From positions 10,478,001-10,542,000 of the forward strand of contig NC_091049.1 in assembly GCF_963966145.1 (NCBI RefSeq): 64,000 nt of DNA, read 5' to 3'. Every line of letters begins with the position of its first letter. Positions within the stretch are counted from its first letter, which is position 1. Positions 11,701 to 20,709 of the stretch are shown here, piece after piece. The notes under the pieces were generated by a model. The model did no database searches. It was not told where the DNA came from and worked only from the letters and a program-made list of their open reading frames with translations. The DNA is from Tenebrio molitor (lineage: Eukaryota > Arthropoda > Insecta > Coleoptera > Tenebrionidae). A program made the position numbers and the translations under genes.

Positions 11701-14700
11701 TTAGAACGATTCAACATGAGTAACTGCAAGGCAGTGACTACTCCAATCGTCAAGGACAACGACACAGAAGAAAGCTCTCGAAACTCCGAGTTTCCATACA
11801 GACAAGCCGTGGGAGCATTGATGTTCCTCATGTGTGGGACACGTCCGGATATTGCGTACGCACTCAGCGTGGTATCCAGAAATCTTGAGAATCCAACAGA
11901 TCGAGACGTAGTTAGGGTCAAGAGGATTTTGCGGTACCTGAGAGGTACAACGAACTGTGGGCTTCTTTACAAGAACAACCAAGCAAAGGGGGTTTTTGAA
12001 TGCTACAGCGATGCAGATCATGGTGGTGACCTTAGCACGGGGCGCTCGACCTCTGGTGTACTGTGCCTCCACTCTGGGGCCCCTATTTCCTGGATGAGCC
12101 AAAGACAATCTTCCGTTGCCATATCCACAACTGAAGCTGAAGTTGTAGCTGCCAGCGAAGCTGCCAGGGAGATCATCTGGATCAAGAGGATTTTAACTGA
12201 ACTGGACCAATTGAAAGCAACACCTACATTACAAATCGACAATGAAGCTGCTATTCGACTTGCCCAGAATCCCGAGTTCCATCGAAGAACGAAGCATATT
12301 CGTATCAGACATTTTTTTGTTCGCGAATTAGTAACTGCTGGAGAGATTATGGTTTCAAAAGTAGATTCTGAAAAACAGCTCGCGGACATATTAACAAAAC
12401 CATTGTTTTCAACCCGATTTAGAGATTTGTGTAACGACATGGGAATCTGTAAGTTATTAAATAAGGGAGAATGTTGATGTATTTCTCATTTTATAATTAT
12501 TTAATAACAGTACTTTTATTTTGTTTAGGTTGGTACTAAAACCAACGAGTAGATGTAACTAAGGAAAAACCTGATATACGCCATAGACACTAACTTGAAA
12601 CTTGTAGATTGTAAAACAACACGTTCACGTTTGAATAAACAGTTTTAGCTTTTAAATCAAAACAGTCGGCCTTATTAGAAAATCCCAACATAAACCTTGG
12701 TCCTTTAGGGTAGACCAAACTACAAACTGATAAACTCCCAAATGATTTGCAAGACGTACGGGTTCGTGGGTGGTTTCCAATTTCGTGAAGAATTTCTTCT
12801 TCTGCAACTAAAATGTGTTGTCGTTGGCGGCTAAGATCGCGCTTATTCATTTCGAAACACCCAAAATCGCGAAGATGCTGCACAACGTTTACAAAGGGTT
12901 TGTGCATTGAGAAATATCCCTCAAGGAAACCTTTCACCGTAGATTTGCCGTGCTAGCTCTGAACATACACGGGCTTCGCCATAAATCAAAACCATATCAG
13001 TTTTCTCCAGGTTAGTAAAAGCCACTTGTGATTTAAATAGAGGTAATTGTCAAAGTGACTTAATTTTGAACTAAATGACAACAAAAAAAGTCTAATATAA
13101 TTTTTTTTAATCCATTTTTTCATAAAATTCTGCGGCTCCCAAAGTTCTTTTTTTTTTTTAACTTTTAACCCTTTTTGTTCGAAAAATATCAACATTTGTA
13201 TAAGGCATTATTGTTGACTCAATCGTTACCTATTATGGAGTTTTATGACTGGTTAAAATATCTACACAACTTTCAAAGTCACCCTGTACAGTTTTTTATT
13301 TTTTTAATTTAATGAATTCACGTTTTTCACGCCCCCCTACTAAGCTCGTACTATCGCGACCAAAATACTTTGTTCGTCAATGTGACATAAATGACATTCA
13401 ATTGTAAAGCAAACTTTAGGATGTTTAACCTTATTTTTTACTACTGTCAAAATTATTTTAATCTATCAGTGTCATACGGGTGGGGTAAATCCCAGCTGCG
13501 GAGGCAGGGTTCAAAAGCAAAAGATCAACATGGTCGCGGTTTAGACAACCTTCAGAAGCAAGTAAGACGATTCTATATTTATCAAAAACTGAAGGTGCCA
13601 TATTTTTGACAAGAATAATTTGAAATTGTCATGTATATTGACATTAATACTTGATTTACATTTGAAGTGTCAAAAAGTGACGACCAAAGTATTTTGGCCG
13701 CGATAGTACGCCTATCTCTATTGTCAAACACGGAAATGTCATCCGAATGACCAACATTTGCATTGCCAACATATGAAAAACGTTTAATTATAGTCACGTG
13801 GTACAAGTAAAACAATTATTATTTACAGGAAACCATACATTTTTTAAAGTATGTAATTCTTTTGAAAACTACTTTAGAATGAATGAAAGTATTACTTTAT
13901 TGCATTTACAAAAACGATAAACAATTTGCGCTTTGAGCACGGTTAATAAATATTATAACAGTGATTAATAGTCAGAAAAACGCAAGAAAGAAACAAAAGA
14001 CGGAAAAAATTCAACAATTTTATTTCTCAACATAGTCATCTAATACATTTGATATAACTATACTGAAAATCCTTGGAAAACCATGCTTCCAGTTACTAAT
14101 TTGAATGGGTCCTTGTCTGGAAAACAGTTTCACGCAAGTGACAATTCAACATTTCCTTTGCGTTGCAGCAAGTTTCTTCAGGAAACTGATGGAACACAAC
14201 AACTTCGAGTGTCCACCGCACTATAGGCGAAACTCTTTTAAGTTTGTTGGAGTTTACACATACAGTGGCGGCCAAAATAAAGTAGGACAATGTTTTTTCA
14301 CTAATGTAAATTTGCTTGCCCTTTCTATGGTTACTATGAAAATATCTATTTATTTATTATAGTAACCCCGGTTTAATCAACTCAATTTTGGCTAAATTTC
14401 TTAATAAGACTTGTCCTACTTTTTTTTGTCCGCGACTGTACCTACCTACAGTGTGGGGCAAAAGTAACGCAATCATAACTGTTGAGTTTTGAAAAAAAAA
14501 CAAAAACAGGTCGATTTTTAACTTCAATTTCACGTTTATTGACTGACGTAATTTTTTTATACAGGGTGTTCCTTGTGAAAGTAATGACGTCATCGTCTAT
14601 TTTTTAAATAGCAACTTACAGGTGTCCCAAAATTCGCGAATTCTGAATTCAGCGCGTTGTAGGCGATCACTTCAGTAGTCCAAATATGGAAATTTAAAAA

Positions 14701-17700
14701 AAATCGGGACTCCCCCCACAAAGATACATTGGTCTGAAGGTGCACTCTTTGAACTGCGTTTTCTTCAAATACAGGCTGAAAAGTTCAGTTTTTATTGTTA
14801 TTTATAGTGTAGATGATTGTGGAAAATAATAATGAAAAACAATTTTTTGAAAAATAGCTTTACTTTGAAGTAAAAAAATCTTAAATTTTTTTAATTTTTC
14901 TTAAAAATGGAACGGTAACGTAGCTGGAATAGTATTTTGTCACTGTGGATATGAAGGCTGCTATGTATTGAACGAAATTAAAGTGCTTATATCTTCTTCA
15001 GGAAGAGCGAATTTTTTTTTCTATGTATTTTTCGAGCTCCACTGGGTCCTTCCCTACCACGCTCTGAATTCGAAATTCGCGAATTTTGAGACACCCTGTA
15101 TTCGTAATCAATTTGATAAATCTTTTAACTGTCAACATGACAGTATAAAAAATTTTAAACTCTTACATTTAAAAAAACTTGAGAAAAAAATTGTTGAAAA
15201 TTAAAAAAATTATTTCCCTCCACCACCCGGCGGCATGGCAATTTTGCCGGAGTACATACACTATTACGGATATTACTATCAAGTAATGTGCAGTGCTAAT
15301 CAATTAAAAATATTATTATTATTATTTTCTTTATTAATGATTAATTTATTAACTAGTTAGTACCATTTGAAGCTTTTCAACAATAATCAAACAAACCAAA
15401 AATTACTTTAGAAAAATCCAATTTGTCTTATTTCATTCCCTGTTGATTAATAATTTCTTCAAGTCCAAATTTAATTCAGCTGTATGTATGATGTTGGTGC
15501 TAGTTCAGCCGAGGCCGGTGGCGGTACAGAAGCCGGTACCGTAACAAAAGTAAAAATAAATAAAATCTGGTAATCATTTTTAAATTCACCCCCACAGTTA
15601 GTTTTTGCGCCACCACTGGTGAAAATATTCTGCGCAGATTATGATGACTCTCTAACGTTGCTTTTCCTTTATTTACCAAATTATATTTATCGTTTTTGCT
15701 GTAAACTAACAATAAAAAAGCCGTTTTTGAATAAATCTATATCTTCAACAAATCTATTCTGGAATTGTGGATACATTACTGATTAACTCGATGATAGTTA
15801 CAATGACATTGATTCATTTGATGAAACGAATAGGTACACTTTTCTAATACGTTTTCTGAACCAGTTGTCTCATTAACCCCATAGAAACAATAAACACATT
15901 CAATAGAATTAGTGCCGAACAGCAACAAAAATGTGACAACAAATTTGAATTTAGAGTTTGGCAAGTTTACTCTTACGGGTAATTGAGAAGTTTAAATTTT
16001 TAATTTGATTTGAAGTTAAACATCTTAAAACGAAGAAAAACAGCGGACTTGCACGAGTTACGCAAGATAAGCACTTTAAAATTTTCCGCTAAAAACATAA
16101 AACGGAAAACATTGTCTTCAGCATGCTGTTGCACAAGAAAAGCGTAGGTATCAATTCTGCATCAGCGCAGAAAAATCAAGCACTGATCTTTTGTTTTTCA
16201 GGAAAATATTTTACAGAAATCGACAATGTCTAAACCCAGCAACACAAATTTTAATTTCGTTTTGCAACAAAACAGGTTTTCAGAGTGGTTGTGTCCTTTG
16301 TGTATCGTACTCGTAGAGCACACCACTGTGGTGGAGGCAACATCACGTTGCACTGCGCTTTCCATAACTCGAAACAGATCGAAGCTATTATTACTCCATT
16401 CTAACTTCTAGCTTAGCAGCTTGCTTTAAGTTCGTATTTGTGACAAAATTTGTTCTTAGCTTTCTCAACCTGCCGACGATACAATTTTATGCATGTACTT
16501 ATTGAATTTTGTAGCTTTAATTTTCAAAGTCACTAAGTAAACAAACACAACAAAACGGAACATTTTAACCGTGATAATGCAACAATTCAAAGCCCTATTG
16601 TGCGATTTCATTATACACATTCCCAATTCAATAGATAATTCGAATGCAAATCACAAACTGATTAATATTCATTGACTTTCCGCATCAAACAAGCATCAAC
16701 CGCACAGATCGTTCAAACAATGCCAGATTAGCATAATATTAAAAAACCATGCCTGTACAGTAAATGCGAATAGTAAGAGATGACTTTCAGAATTCAAAAT
16801 AGTCGCGACGAGAATTTATGTCTAGACAGGTCTTCCGGAGATGAAAGTTATCTCTTACAACTCGTGTTCCTCAGCTAGATCTTTTTACTCTCAGGCTGAA
16901 CTTATTTCTCTAACCATAAGTCATTTTCTCTTCGGCTTACTCTCGTTACCTCGAATGCAAGTGAACAGCGTCTCTTTCTTTATTTATTACTACAACAATT
17001 CAGTTTCATCGGATATGACTGAAACTCTTACGGCAATTTTATTGGAAAAATTACTCTGATCGTGCTGAACTATTCCCCAACAAATTTTCGTTTTTTAAAA
17101 ATGTCCAAATCAATTTCTTAACTGGGGCGTATTCTGTAACTGCTCCGCTAAATTTTAAAGGCAGTTAAATTAAGTTGTCATAGCAATGACCAATCAGGAC
17201 TTGAAATTTTAAATTTTAAACGACGCTAAAATTTTAACGCCCCTTTAAAAACTAGAGAATACACCCCAATATGTATTTAAGAAGGACTAGTGATTAGAAT
17301 TGGAATCCCACAAACAAAATTAATTATTTTAGTGACGTCAGGCTTAATAAATTTTCATGGTTGATACTTCTCGCTCCAGGAGGTAAATAATAAAGTTATT
17401 AAATTTATTTTATGACTCATTTATTCCCCTGCCAGGCCGTTGTCCCACCTTTTTTAATTACAAAAACACGCGTTAGTGTAAAATTTATGCTGATAAACAG
17501 AATTAATTCCTTACTTGATTTGCAGATGGTGAAGAGACAGAACTCCAATTTGCCGAATCGGTCCTCTCTCCAGCAGCAGACTCCTACTACAAGAAACACA
17601 ACATCAACTTCAACTCCGCCGCCGAAGACTTCTTCTCGAACTGCGAGGACGACCACTACCTCCAGTTCCTAATCGGTCTGGACTCTGAAACGAGCGACAT

Positions 17701-17902
17701 TTTACACGACCTCATCGGCCTGGACGACGTCGTGCCCTTACTCGTCGCCATCGACATCCCCAACAGGAGATTCGCCGTGATGGAGTACGGAGTGGAGATC
17801 ACGGTCGACACGGTGGGCGACTTCGTCGAGCGGTTCCAAAAGGCGGAGGTGAAGTTCATCGACATCAACGACAGAGTCGTGGAGGATGACATCCGACAAT
17901 AG
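5752..17902 (+). CDS. NXN: Nucleoredoxin-like protein, last three coding exons (5' part outside window)
   Basis: Thioredoxin-fold oxidoreductase of the nucleoredoxin family. In vertebrates these act in redox control of Wnt/Dishevelled and other signalling. Exons: 5752-5947, 5998-6088 and 17526-17902; all phases agree. Visible landmarks are the conserved MPWLIVPW segment, the cis-Pro loop YGIRGIPTLLLLD, NFPWKPRPVNIL, then a C-terminal thioredoxin-like domain (LFVDGEETELQF, VVPLLVAIDIP) and stop TAG. About 220 residues lie in the window; human NXN continues upstream with the active-site thioredoxin domain, which I could not find in 1-5750. The donor after exon 5752-5947 (CAG|GTCTTT) is weak. 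The last intron is 11.4 kb and full of transposons. Exons are visibly GC-richer than the intron. A poly(A) signal AATAAA lies at 18148. Confidence 0.85.
6665..6870. repeat. MITE family A, copy 2
   Basis: Same ends and interior as 2870-3100. It lies in the large NXN intron with TA at both ends (6665-6666 and 6869-6870). Confidence 0.8.
6994..7176. repeat. MITE family C, copy 1
   Basis: The ends are CAGTCGGGGACAGAAAAAAG and, inverted, CAGTCGTGGACAGAAAAAAG, with TA at both sides. About 183 bp. The second copy is at 14261-14440 in the opposite orientation. Confidence 0.85.
7290..7611 (+). repeat. Intronic direct repeat, upstream copy
   Basis: Matches 17035-17491 in the same orientation, about 9.7 kb downstream in the same intron. 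Shared stretches include GACTCATTTATTCCCCTG and AATAATAAAGTTATTAAA. The downstream copy carries an extra MITE (17124-17267) that is absent here. The downstream copy directly precedes the last NXN exon; no exon copy follows this one. Confidence 0.8.
8166..8390 (+). repeat. copia left LTR
   Basis: 225 bp. It carries a 6-bp duplication (ACTTAG) absent from the right LTR; otherwise the two look identical by eye. Confidence 0.95.
8525..10114 (+). CDS. copia gag-protease-integrase N-terminal frame
   Basis: 529-residue frame. It opens with a gag region of the copia type (UBN2-like). A CCHC zinc knuckle follows at residues 247-260 (CHYCKKPNHTVKVC), then a protease with the active-site DNGATSH (D303). 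The integrase begins with its HHCC zinc-binding part (HERFGHQNKRH ... CEGC) and the first catalytic Asp in HTDVCGP (D503). The frame is then lost: residues after VCGPFQ no longer match the family, which resumes in the -1 frame (10036-12477). In intact copia elements gag and pol form one long frame. Confidence 0.9.
   Translation: MDSSRIINVGLLEGKANWTTWKYKISVCLRGVSGAMDVVQGRLVAPNTLQEDATAAQTATYKSALEVFNKADSNALIILTTNMSDETLQKIMRFTTSREVWLELHKLFDGVSEDKVYNLCLQFFGFKRNPEVDIASHISKLKTLWSELKQEMMKDEANLELPDLFLICKILGTLPDDYFSFKSSWMLMSKSDRTVDNLTNQLCAYERALGTKEDESSDQKALVVNSSKQASQQANVVDSKKKKKLICHYCKKPNHTVKVCRKWIADGRPPKSSNPEPGTNMTLVSITSTVMNSESSNKDWYVDNGATSHITNDKNSFRTLEPFSTTHSVTTANGEKIEAIGKGTVEIEAAVGGRWNKITLTDVWCVPSIQKNLFSVLAAQDKRQNSEFISTTETCNFKVDGLVQLIGVRDRFGGLYKLAVRSTKTSSLDEVNVTGTNDLLQLYHERFGHQNKRHVKSLLSKELNIKVEMDSELCEGCMYGKAHRLPFGTRTKTTKAGERVHTDVCGPFQDLNILCSSRTITQNSGRFIS
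10036..12477 (+). CDS. copia integrase core, reverse transcriptase and RNase H frame
   Basis: 813-residue frame that continues pol. Integrase catalytic Asp lies in LLSDNGKEF (D56) and Glu in NGCSERENR (E92). The copia reverse transcriptase follows (NKWVYKVK, QIDVSTAFLYG, LYGLKQAPR, active site YVDD at residues 496-499). RNase H is at the end (STTEAEVVA, ADILTKPL). The first ATG at 10036 is probably not a real start; the frame belongs to the gag-pol polyprotein. About five residues expected between DVCGP and YFVLF are missing, which points to a deletion of roughly 14-16 bp near 10046-10050. Confidence 0.9.
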   Translation: MRTISGFKYFVLFKDDYTKFRTIYFLKEKSEVAEKLSQFLAETKTVGHVIKELLSDNGKEFDNKDVRSMLQKEGIIQRLTMPYTPQQNGCSERENRTVVETARAIMHAHGNIPQTLWAEIVRSANYILNRTGPSNVPGTSPYELWYGKKPGLKHLRVIGSTCYVHVPKQTRKKMDPKATKGILIGYDHDDGYRIFDKEECKLIRSRDVVFEEKTLQHTKSVIIPEDDSTSKQEIQADRDDELTDDDEEEQETEDTSISGTSESDCEHNADRTTRCLRNRSTLKAPEKLQDYVMHLATSLEEPETYGEAMKSDQKDYWKEAMDREMKALQENETWELVDLPQGKRAISNKWVYKVKTNADGSIDKFKARLVIKGYSQQRGIDYDETLSPVARKSTIRTLLSVAANEGMKLAQIDVSTAFLYGDLKETIYMQQPEGHCDGSGRVCRLKKSLYGLKQAPRCWNEKFSNYIIKLGFRRSEADPCLFVRQTGSTKMFFVLYVDDGLIAANDEQELQQFIDDLGRKFKITAKPASFFLGLEINREEDGSVRVSQTHYTEKLLERFNMSNCKAVTTPIVKDNDTEESSRNSEFPYRQAVGALMFLMCGTRPDIAYALSVVSRNLENPTDRDVVRVKRILRYLRGTTNCGLLYKNNQAKGVFECYSDADHGGDLSTGRSTSGVLCLHSGAPISWMSQRQSSVAISTTEAEVVAASEAAREIIWIKRILTELDQLKATPTLQIDNEAAIRLAQNPEFHRRTKHIRIRHFFVRELVTAGEIMVSKVDSEKQLADILTKPLFSTRFRDLCNDMGICKLLNKGEC
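12472..12690 (+). repeat. copia right LTR
   Basis: 219 bp, same ends as the left LTR. The pol stop codon overlaps its first bases. Confidence 0.95.
13349..13708. repeat. MITE family B, copy 2
   Basis: TA-flanked ends CTATCGCGACCAAAATACTT and, inverted, CTATCGCGGCCAAAATACTT. Same orientation and interior as 3099-3455. The 72-residue open frame inside it is non-coding repeat. Confidence 0.85.
13709..14260. other. Unassigned intron DNA
   Basis: AT-rich. A less AT-rich patch at 14085-14250 is open on both strands, but I could not link it to any protein family. No repeat partner is visible elsewhere in the window. Confidence 0.3.
14261..14440. repeat. MITE family C, copy 2
   Basis: TA-flanked, opposite orientation to 6994-7176. 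It keeps the ends CAGTGGCGGCCAAAATAAAG and, inverted, CAGTCGCGGACAAAAAAAAG. Confidence 0.85.
14617..15101. repeat. MITE with CAGGTGTCCCAAA-type ends
   Basis: The left end CAGGTGTCCCAAAATTCGCG is mirrored at the right by CAGGGTGTCTCAAAATTCGCG. TA at both ends. About 485 bp, non-coding. The terminal motif CAGG(G)TGTCC recurs at several other fold-backs in the window. Confidence 0.8.
15208..15302 (-). mobile_element. LINE 3'-end fragment
   Basis: On the minus strand this matches the last about 95 bp (48410-48502) of the R2-like LINE remnant, including the potential hairpin CGGCAAAATTGCCG and the end CCGCCGGGTGGAGG. Severely 5'-truncated, as is usual for LINE insertions. Confidence 0.65.
15303..17034. 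other. Intron DNA with no recognised feature
   Basis: AT-rich NXN intron. Short open frames (for example 16226-16411 and 16841-17059) show no family resemblance, and I do not accept them as genes. Confidence 0.4.
17035..17491 (+). repeat. Intronic direct repeat, downstream copy
   Basis: Partner of 7290-7611 and interrupted by the 17124-17267 element. It ends 34 bp before the last NXN exon, so it includes the natural 3' part of this intron. The upstream copy is therefore the likely derivative. Confidence 0.8.
17124..17267. repeat. Small MITE with GGGGYGTATTCT ends
   Basis: 144 bp with inverted ends GGGGCGTATTCT and GGGGTGTATTCT. It is absent from the paralogous sequence near 7375-7385, which supplies an empty site. 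Superfamily unclear. Confidence 0.7.
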
Positions 17903-18147
17903 TGCAATATTCCTTTCGGTGTTGTTTGTAGATAGTTAAGGTTACCGTCAGTTGTTCGCTAGCATATTTCGAATGACTTATTTTTAAATACTTTTATAGA
18001 ACGCTGCGATACTATTAAAACCAATCAAACTGTACAGTCGATGTTAGGATTTTTGTGGTAGGTTAAATACAACATATCTAGCGATGTTTGCGTTTAATTG
18101 GGTATAAAACATTTTAAAATTACGTCATTTCACACAATATGTACAAC

Positions 18148-18153
18148 AATAAA
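18148..18153 (+). terminator. NXN poly(A) signal
   Basis: AATAAA 246 bp after the NXN stop and only 19 bp before the CDC45 stop codon on the other strand. The mRNA 3' ends of the two convergent genes therefore probably overlap. Confidence 0.5.
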
Positions 18154-18171
18154 TTAATCGAATTATGTACA

Positions 18172-20258
18172 CTACTTATCAAACAACGCTGTCAAAGCGT
18201 CAAAAAACCTGGTCCTGTCCTTTGTGTAAATTTCAAAATCTGAAAATTTCTACATTACCGACAATCACAACCAATCACGGTACTCACAAGAAGTGTCAAT
18301 AAAGTCGGACAAAACTTCGTAATTTATATTTTCCGCCGCTTCTTCGAAAGCCCGCCCCAAATTGCTGAAACCAACGATTAGAAAACGACAAAAATTGAAC
18401 ACCACTGACGTACTTTTTTGGGGAATTTTGTCGCAACGGGGGAATCCCCAATATAATACAAGTTCCTAATTCTAAACTTTTTGGAGCTGAAATGATCAGG
18501 GGTAAATCCGGCGCTTTCCTGTTTCTGGACATGGAAACGTAAGCCCTCAAGATAAACTGTGCCAACAATAGCAGAACGTGTTGGTTAGAAAACATACACC
18601 AATCTAAACTGCCCTACAAATAATAATCTTAGGTTAGAATTTACACTTGAATTAAACCTCACTTCTTGTATTATGTAATAAACGAAATTCCCAGCTGTTA
18701 TTATTTGTTTCATGTCGATTGCCCCTTGCACTGTCTTGAACATGGTCGTGGTGATAATTTTCGCGCGCTCTATCCCTTTACTTATGACTTCTTTTTTAAT
18801 CTTCGATAAACAGTCAAGAGCAACATTAAAACACTCCTCTGGTTCCTCATTCGGCTAAAATAATCAACTTTCAACGAAAATATTTAGCTGATATTTTTAT
18901 TACCGATGACTCCAATATGGCAAGCACAGCGTATACGACATCCGAGGCGCAATATTTATTCCTGTACCCGTACTGTAAAACAAATGTTGCGAACACTAGA
19001 TCTTCCAAATTGTATTTCTCAGATAATTTTTCCAAACATTCGCGGAATTCTTTCCGTAGTTGCAAGTCCATGGACTCAAAAGCTTGCTGACTCTGGGCCA
19101 AGGGAAGCCTGCAATATTTTGTTACTCAACACCGTTCGTCAACTGTCACAGTCCTACCCCATGTCGGCGAGTAATTCGTGCAATTTCTTTCCGCCTCTGT
19201 GTGACCACAACTTCATTTTGCAAGCCGTGAACATTGAATATTTCAAACTACTTTCGACTGACCAGTGCCTGTACAAAATTAATTTTAAGTCTTTTTCGTA
19301 AGTGATTTTAAACGAAGTCGATACGTCAGCGTCATTTGATCGGTTTTTTAAGCGATTTGAGTGCGCCTGGAGCTCTCCTGTTGCGAGAACGTACTGTGTG
19401 TTTTCTATTTTGCCTAAGATGTATTGCTCTGTTATTGCCACGATTGCCAACCAAAGAAGATCTTTATCGTCTTTATTTAGCTTCCACGCTAAGTGAAACA
19501 TAGCGATTGCGCTCTAGAATCGAAGAGTGAAACGCTTTTCTTCACACAAAACAGTGATACTTACAGCTCTTGCATAATAGGTGTATTGCGAATATTCTGC
19601 TATAATATCAAAACGTTTCTCTTCCCACAGTCTCCTTTCTCGTCTTTTCAATATTGCCTCTTCATTCAGTCTGCGTTTTTTAGCGGCTCGTCCTTCACTT
19701 TCATCCTCCTCGTCATTATTTTCTTCATCATCTCCACTCTCGTCGTCGCTCTGCAACTACAAAGTTAACAAAGTGAATACTGAGATCGCTTACTAACATC
19801 TTCACGATAAACTGTGTGAAATTCAGGTACTTCTGCATCTTCATCGGGACTCCACAATAACCGTACTTGTCCATCACTATATATATTATCTAAATGCGTA
19901 GGTCTATGAGAGTCTATTATGAAGAAAATAGCGTCGTCTTCCGGCTCGAGCAAGTCCACGATGTTAATGGTGCCCCCACAATTGATCAATACAAAGTATT
20001 TTACGTCATTCGAGTTTTCTTGATATGCGAGTTTTAAATCTTCAACACCGCGAATTACGGAGAGGGTGTAAAGGATTTCTTTGTACCTGAGAAGGTTCTG
20101 GAGGATTTTACAAGCGCAAATACCGTCGATGTCGTAGTGTACCATCAATAAGATTCGCTACAATTTGAGAAATGTATTTCGAACAAGCTGAAGTGGAGAT
20201 TACTCACTTTTCCGGATAAAAACTCGTAGAAATCATTTTTTACGTTTTCGACATACAT
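18172..20258 (-). CDS. CDC45: CDC45 DNA replication initiation protein
   Basis: Core subunit of the CMG (Cdc45-MCM-GINS) replicative helicase, nuclear; related to RecJ-type DHH phosphoesterases. Exons in transcription order: 20258-20208, 20157-19798, 19756-19565, 19513-19158, 19108-18904, 18854-18663, 18613-18414, 18364-18288, 18239-18172. All junctions keep phase and give 566 residues, the human length. Recognisable segments: DIDGICACKILQ (residues about 23-34), FVLINCGG, FFIIDSHRP, an acidic linker followed by a basic stretch in exon 3, MFHLAWKL, LYRHWSVESSL, ASDVVYAV, APKSLELGT and the final RTRFFDALTALF. The terminal 22-residue exon had to be placed to recover the conserved C-terminus. 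Divergent from BUD23; convergent with NXN. Confidence 0.95.
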
Positions 20259-20709
20259 TTTATTGATAAATTAAAAATTAAAATCTGATCATCGTAACCT
20301 AAAAAAGCGCCAAATATTCACACACCAAAACAAACCGTCAAAGGTCAGTTAACGGCAGGGGAGCCAAGGCTACCAACATAAAATTATGTAACTAAATTTA
20401 AATTAATTTTTTTATTATGAGTCTTGTAAACCAAAAATCTGGACCAAAACGTAGTAAAATGTAAATTTAAATAAAACATTTCGTTTCTCACTTTTCCATG
20501 TAATTTTTACTTAATGCACTAAAAAAATAGAAGTAAAATATACCTTTAATGCACTCTAACCTAAAATTGAAAAACACATGACATCCCTAACCAAATAAAC
20601 CAATGACAGTAGTCTTTGATAACATTGATAAGGAAACACATGGGTTTATGTAAGCCTGTGAAAGTGTGTCAGTAAACAATTTTTCGCTGCATCTTTATTT
20701 ATTTTGAAA
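20259..20709. promoter_or_regulatory. Shared CDC45/BUD23 upstream region
   Basis: About 450 bp between two divergent start codons, with no room for another gene. It contains the E2F-like and Myb-like sites on the CDC45 side and several CTAACC/TAACCTAA repeats. A bidirectional promoter is inferred from spacing only. Confidence 0.55.
20307..20314 (-). promoter_or_regulatory. Candidate E2F site upstream of CDC45
   Basis: GCGCCAAA (TTTGGCGC on the other strand) fits the E2F core. It lies about 50 bp upstream of the CDC45 start codon, where a 5' UTR or core promoter is expected. CDC45 is a known E2F target in animals. A Myb-like TAACGG follows at 20350-20355. Confidence 0.5.

Larger units (their letters stand above)
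8166..12690 (+). mobile_element. Ty1/copia LTR retrotransposon
   Basis: A 4.5-kb element with two near-identical LTRs (8166-8390 and 12472-12690) starting TGTTG and ending CCAACA. It is flanked by a perfect 5-bp target duplication TAAAC (8161-8165 and 12691-12695). Just after the left LTR, GGTTATGGGC (8391-8400) matches the copia-type primer site for an internal fragment of initiator tRNA-Met. A purine tract (ATAAGGGAGAA, 12461-12471) precedes the right LTR. The LTRs differ mainly by a 6-bp indel, so insertion looks recent. The coding region is gag-pro-int-RT-RNase H but is broken by one frameshift. It lies in sense orientation inside the NXN intron. Confidence 0.95.
8041..12937 (-). pseudogene. 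Mariner-like transposase relic split by copia
   Basis: On the minus strand, 12937-12691 encodes a degenerate helix-turn-helix region (EEEILHEIGNHPRTRT, then after a frameshift VVWSTLKDQG). It continues directly at 8165-8041 with LHPYNIQKVQALKPEDLP once the copia insertion and one copy of its TAAAC target duplication are removed. The phrase LHPY..(Q)KVQAL is typical of the mariner-like transposases that begin with a DUF4817-type region. The catalytic part is not recognisable. Confidence 0.75.

Noticed and set aside
11701..12440. Minus-strand frames of 135 and 140 codons
   Set aside because: Antisense shadows of the copia RT/RNase H frame.
16226..16411. 61-codon frame in the NXN intron
   Set aside because: No conserved motif and no splice or start context beyond chance.
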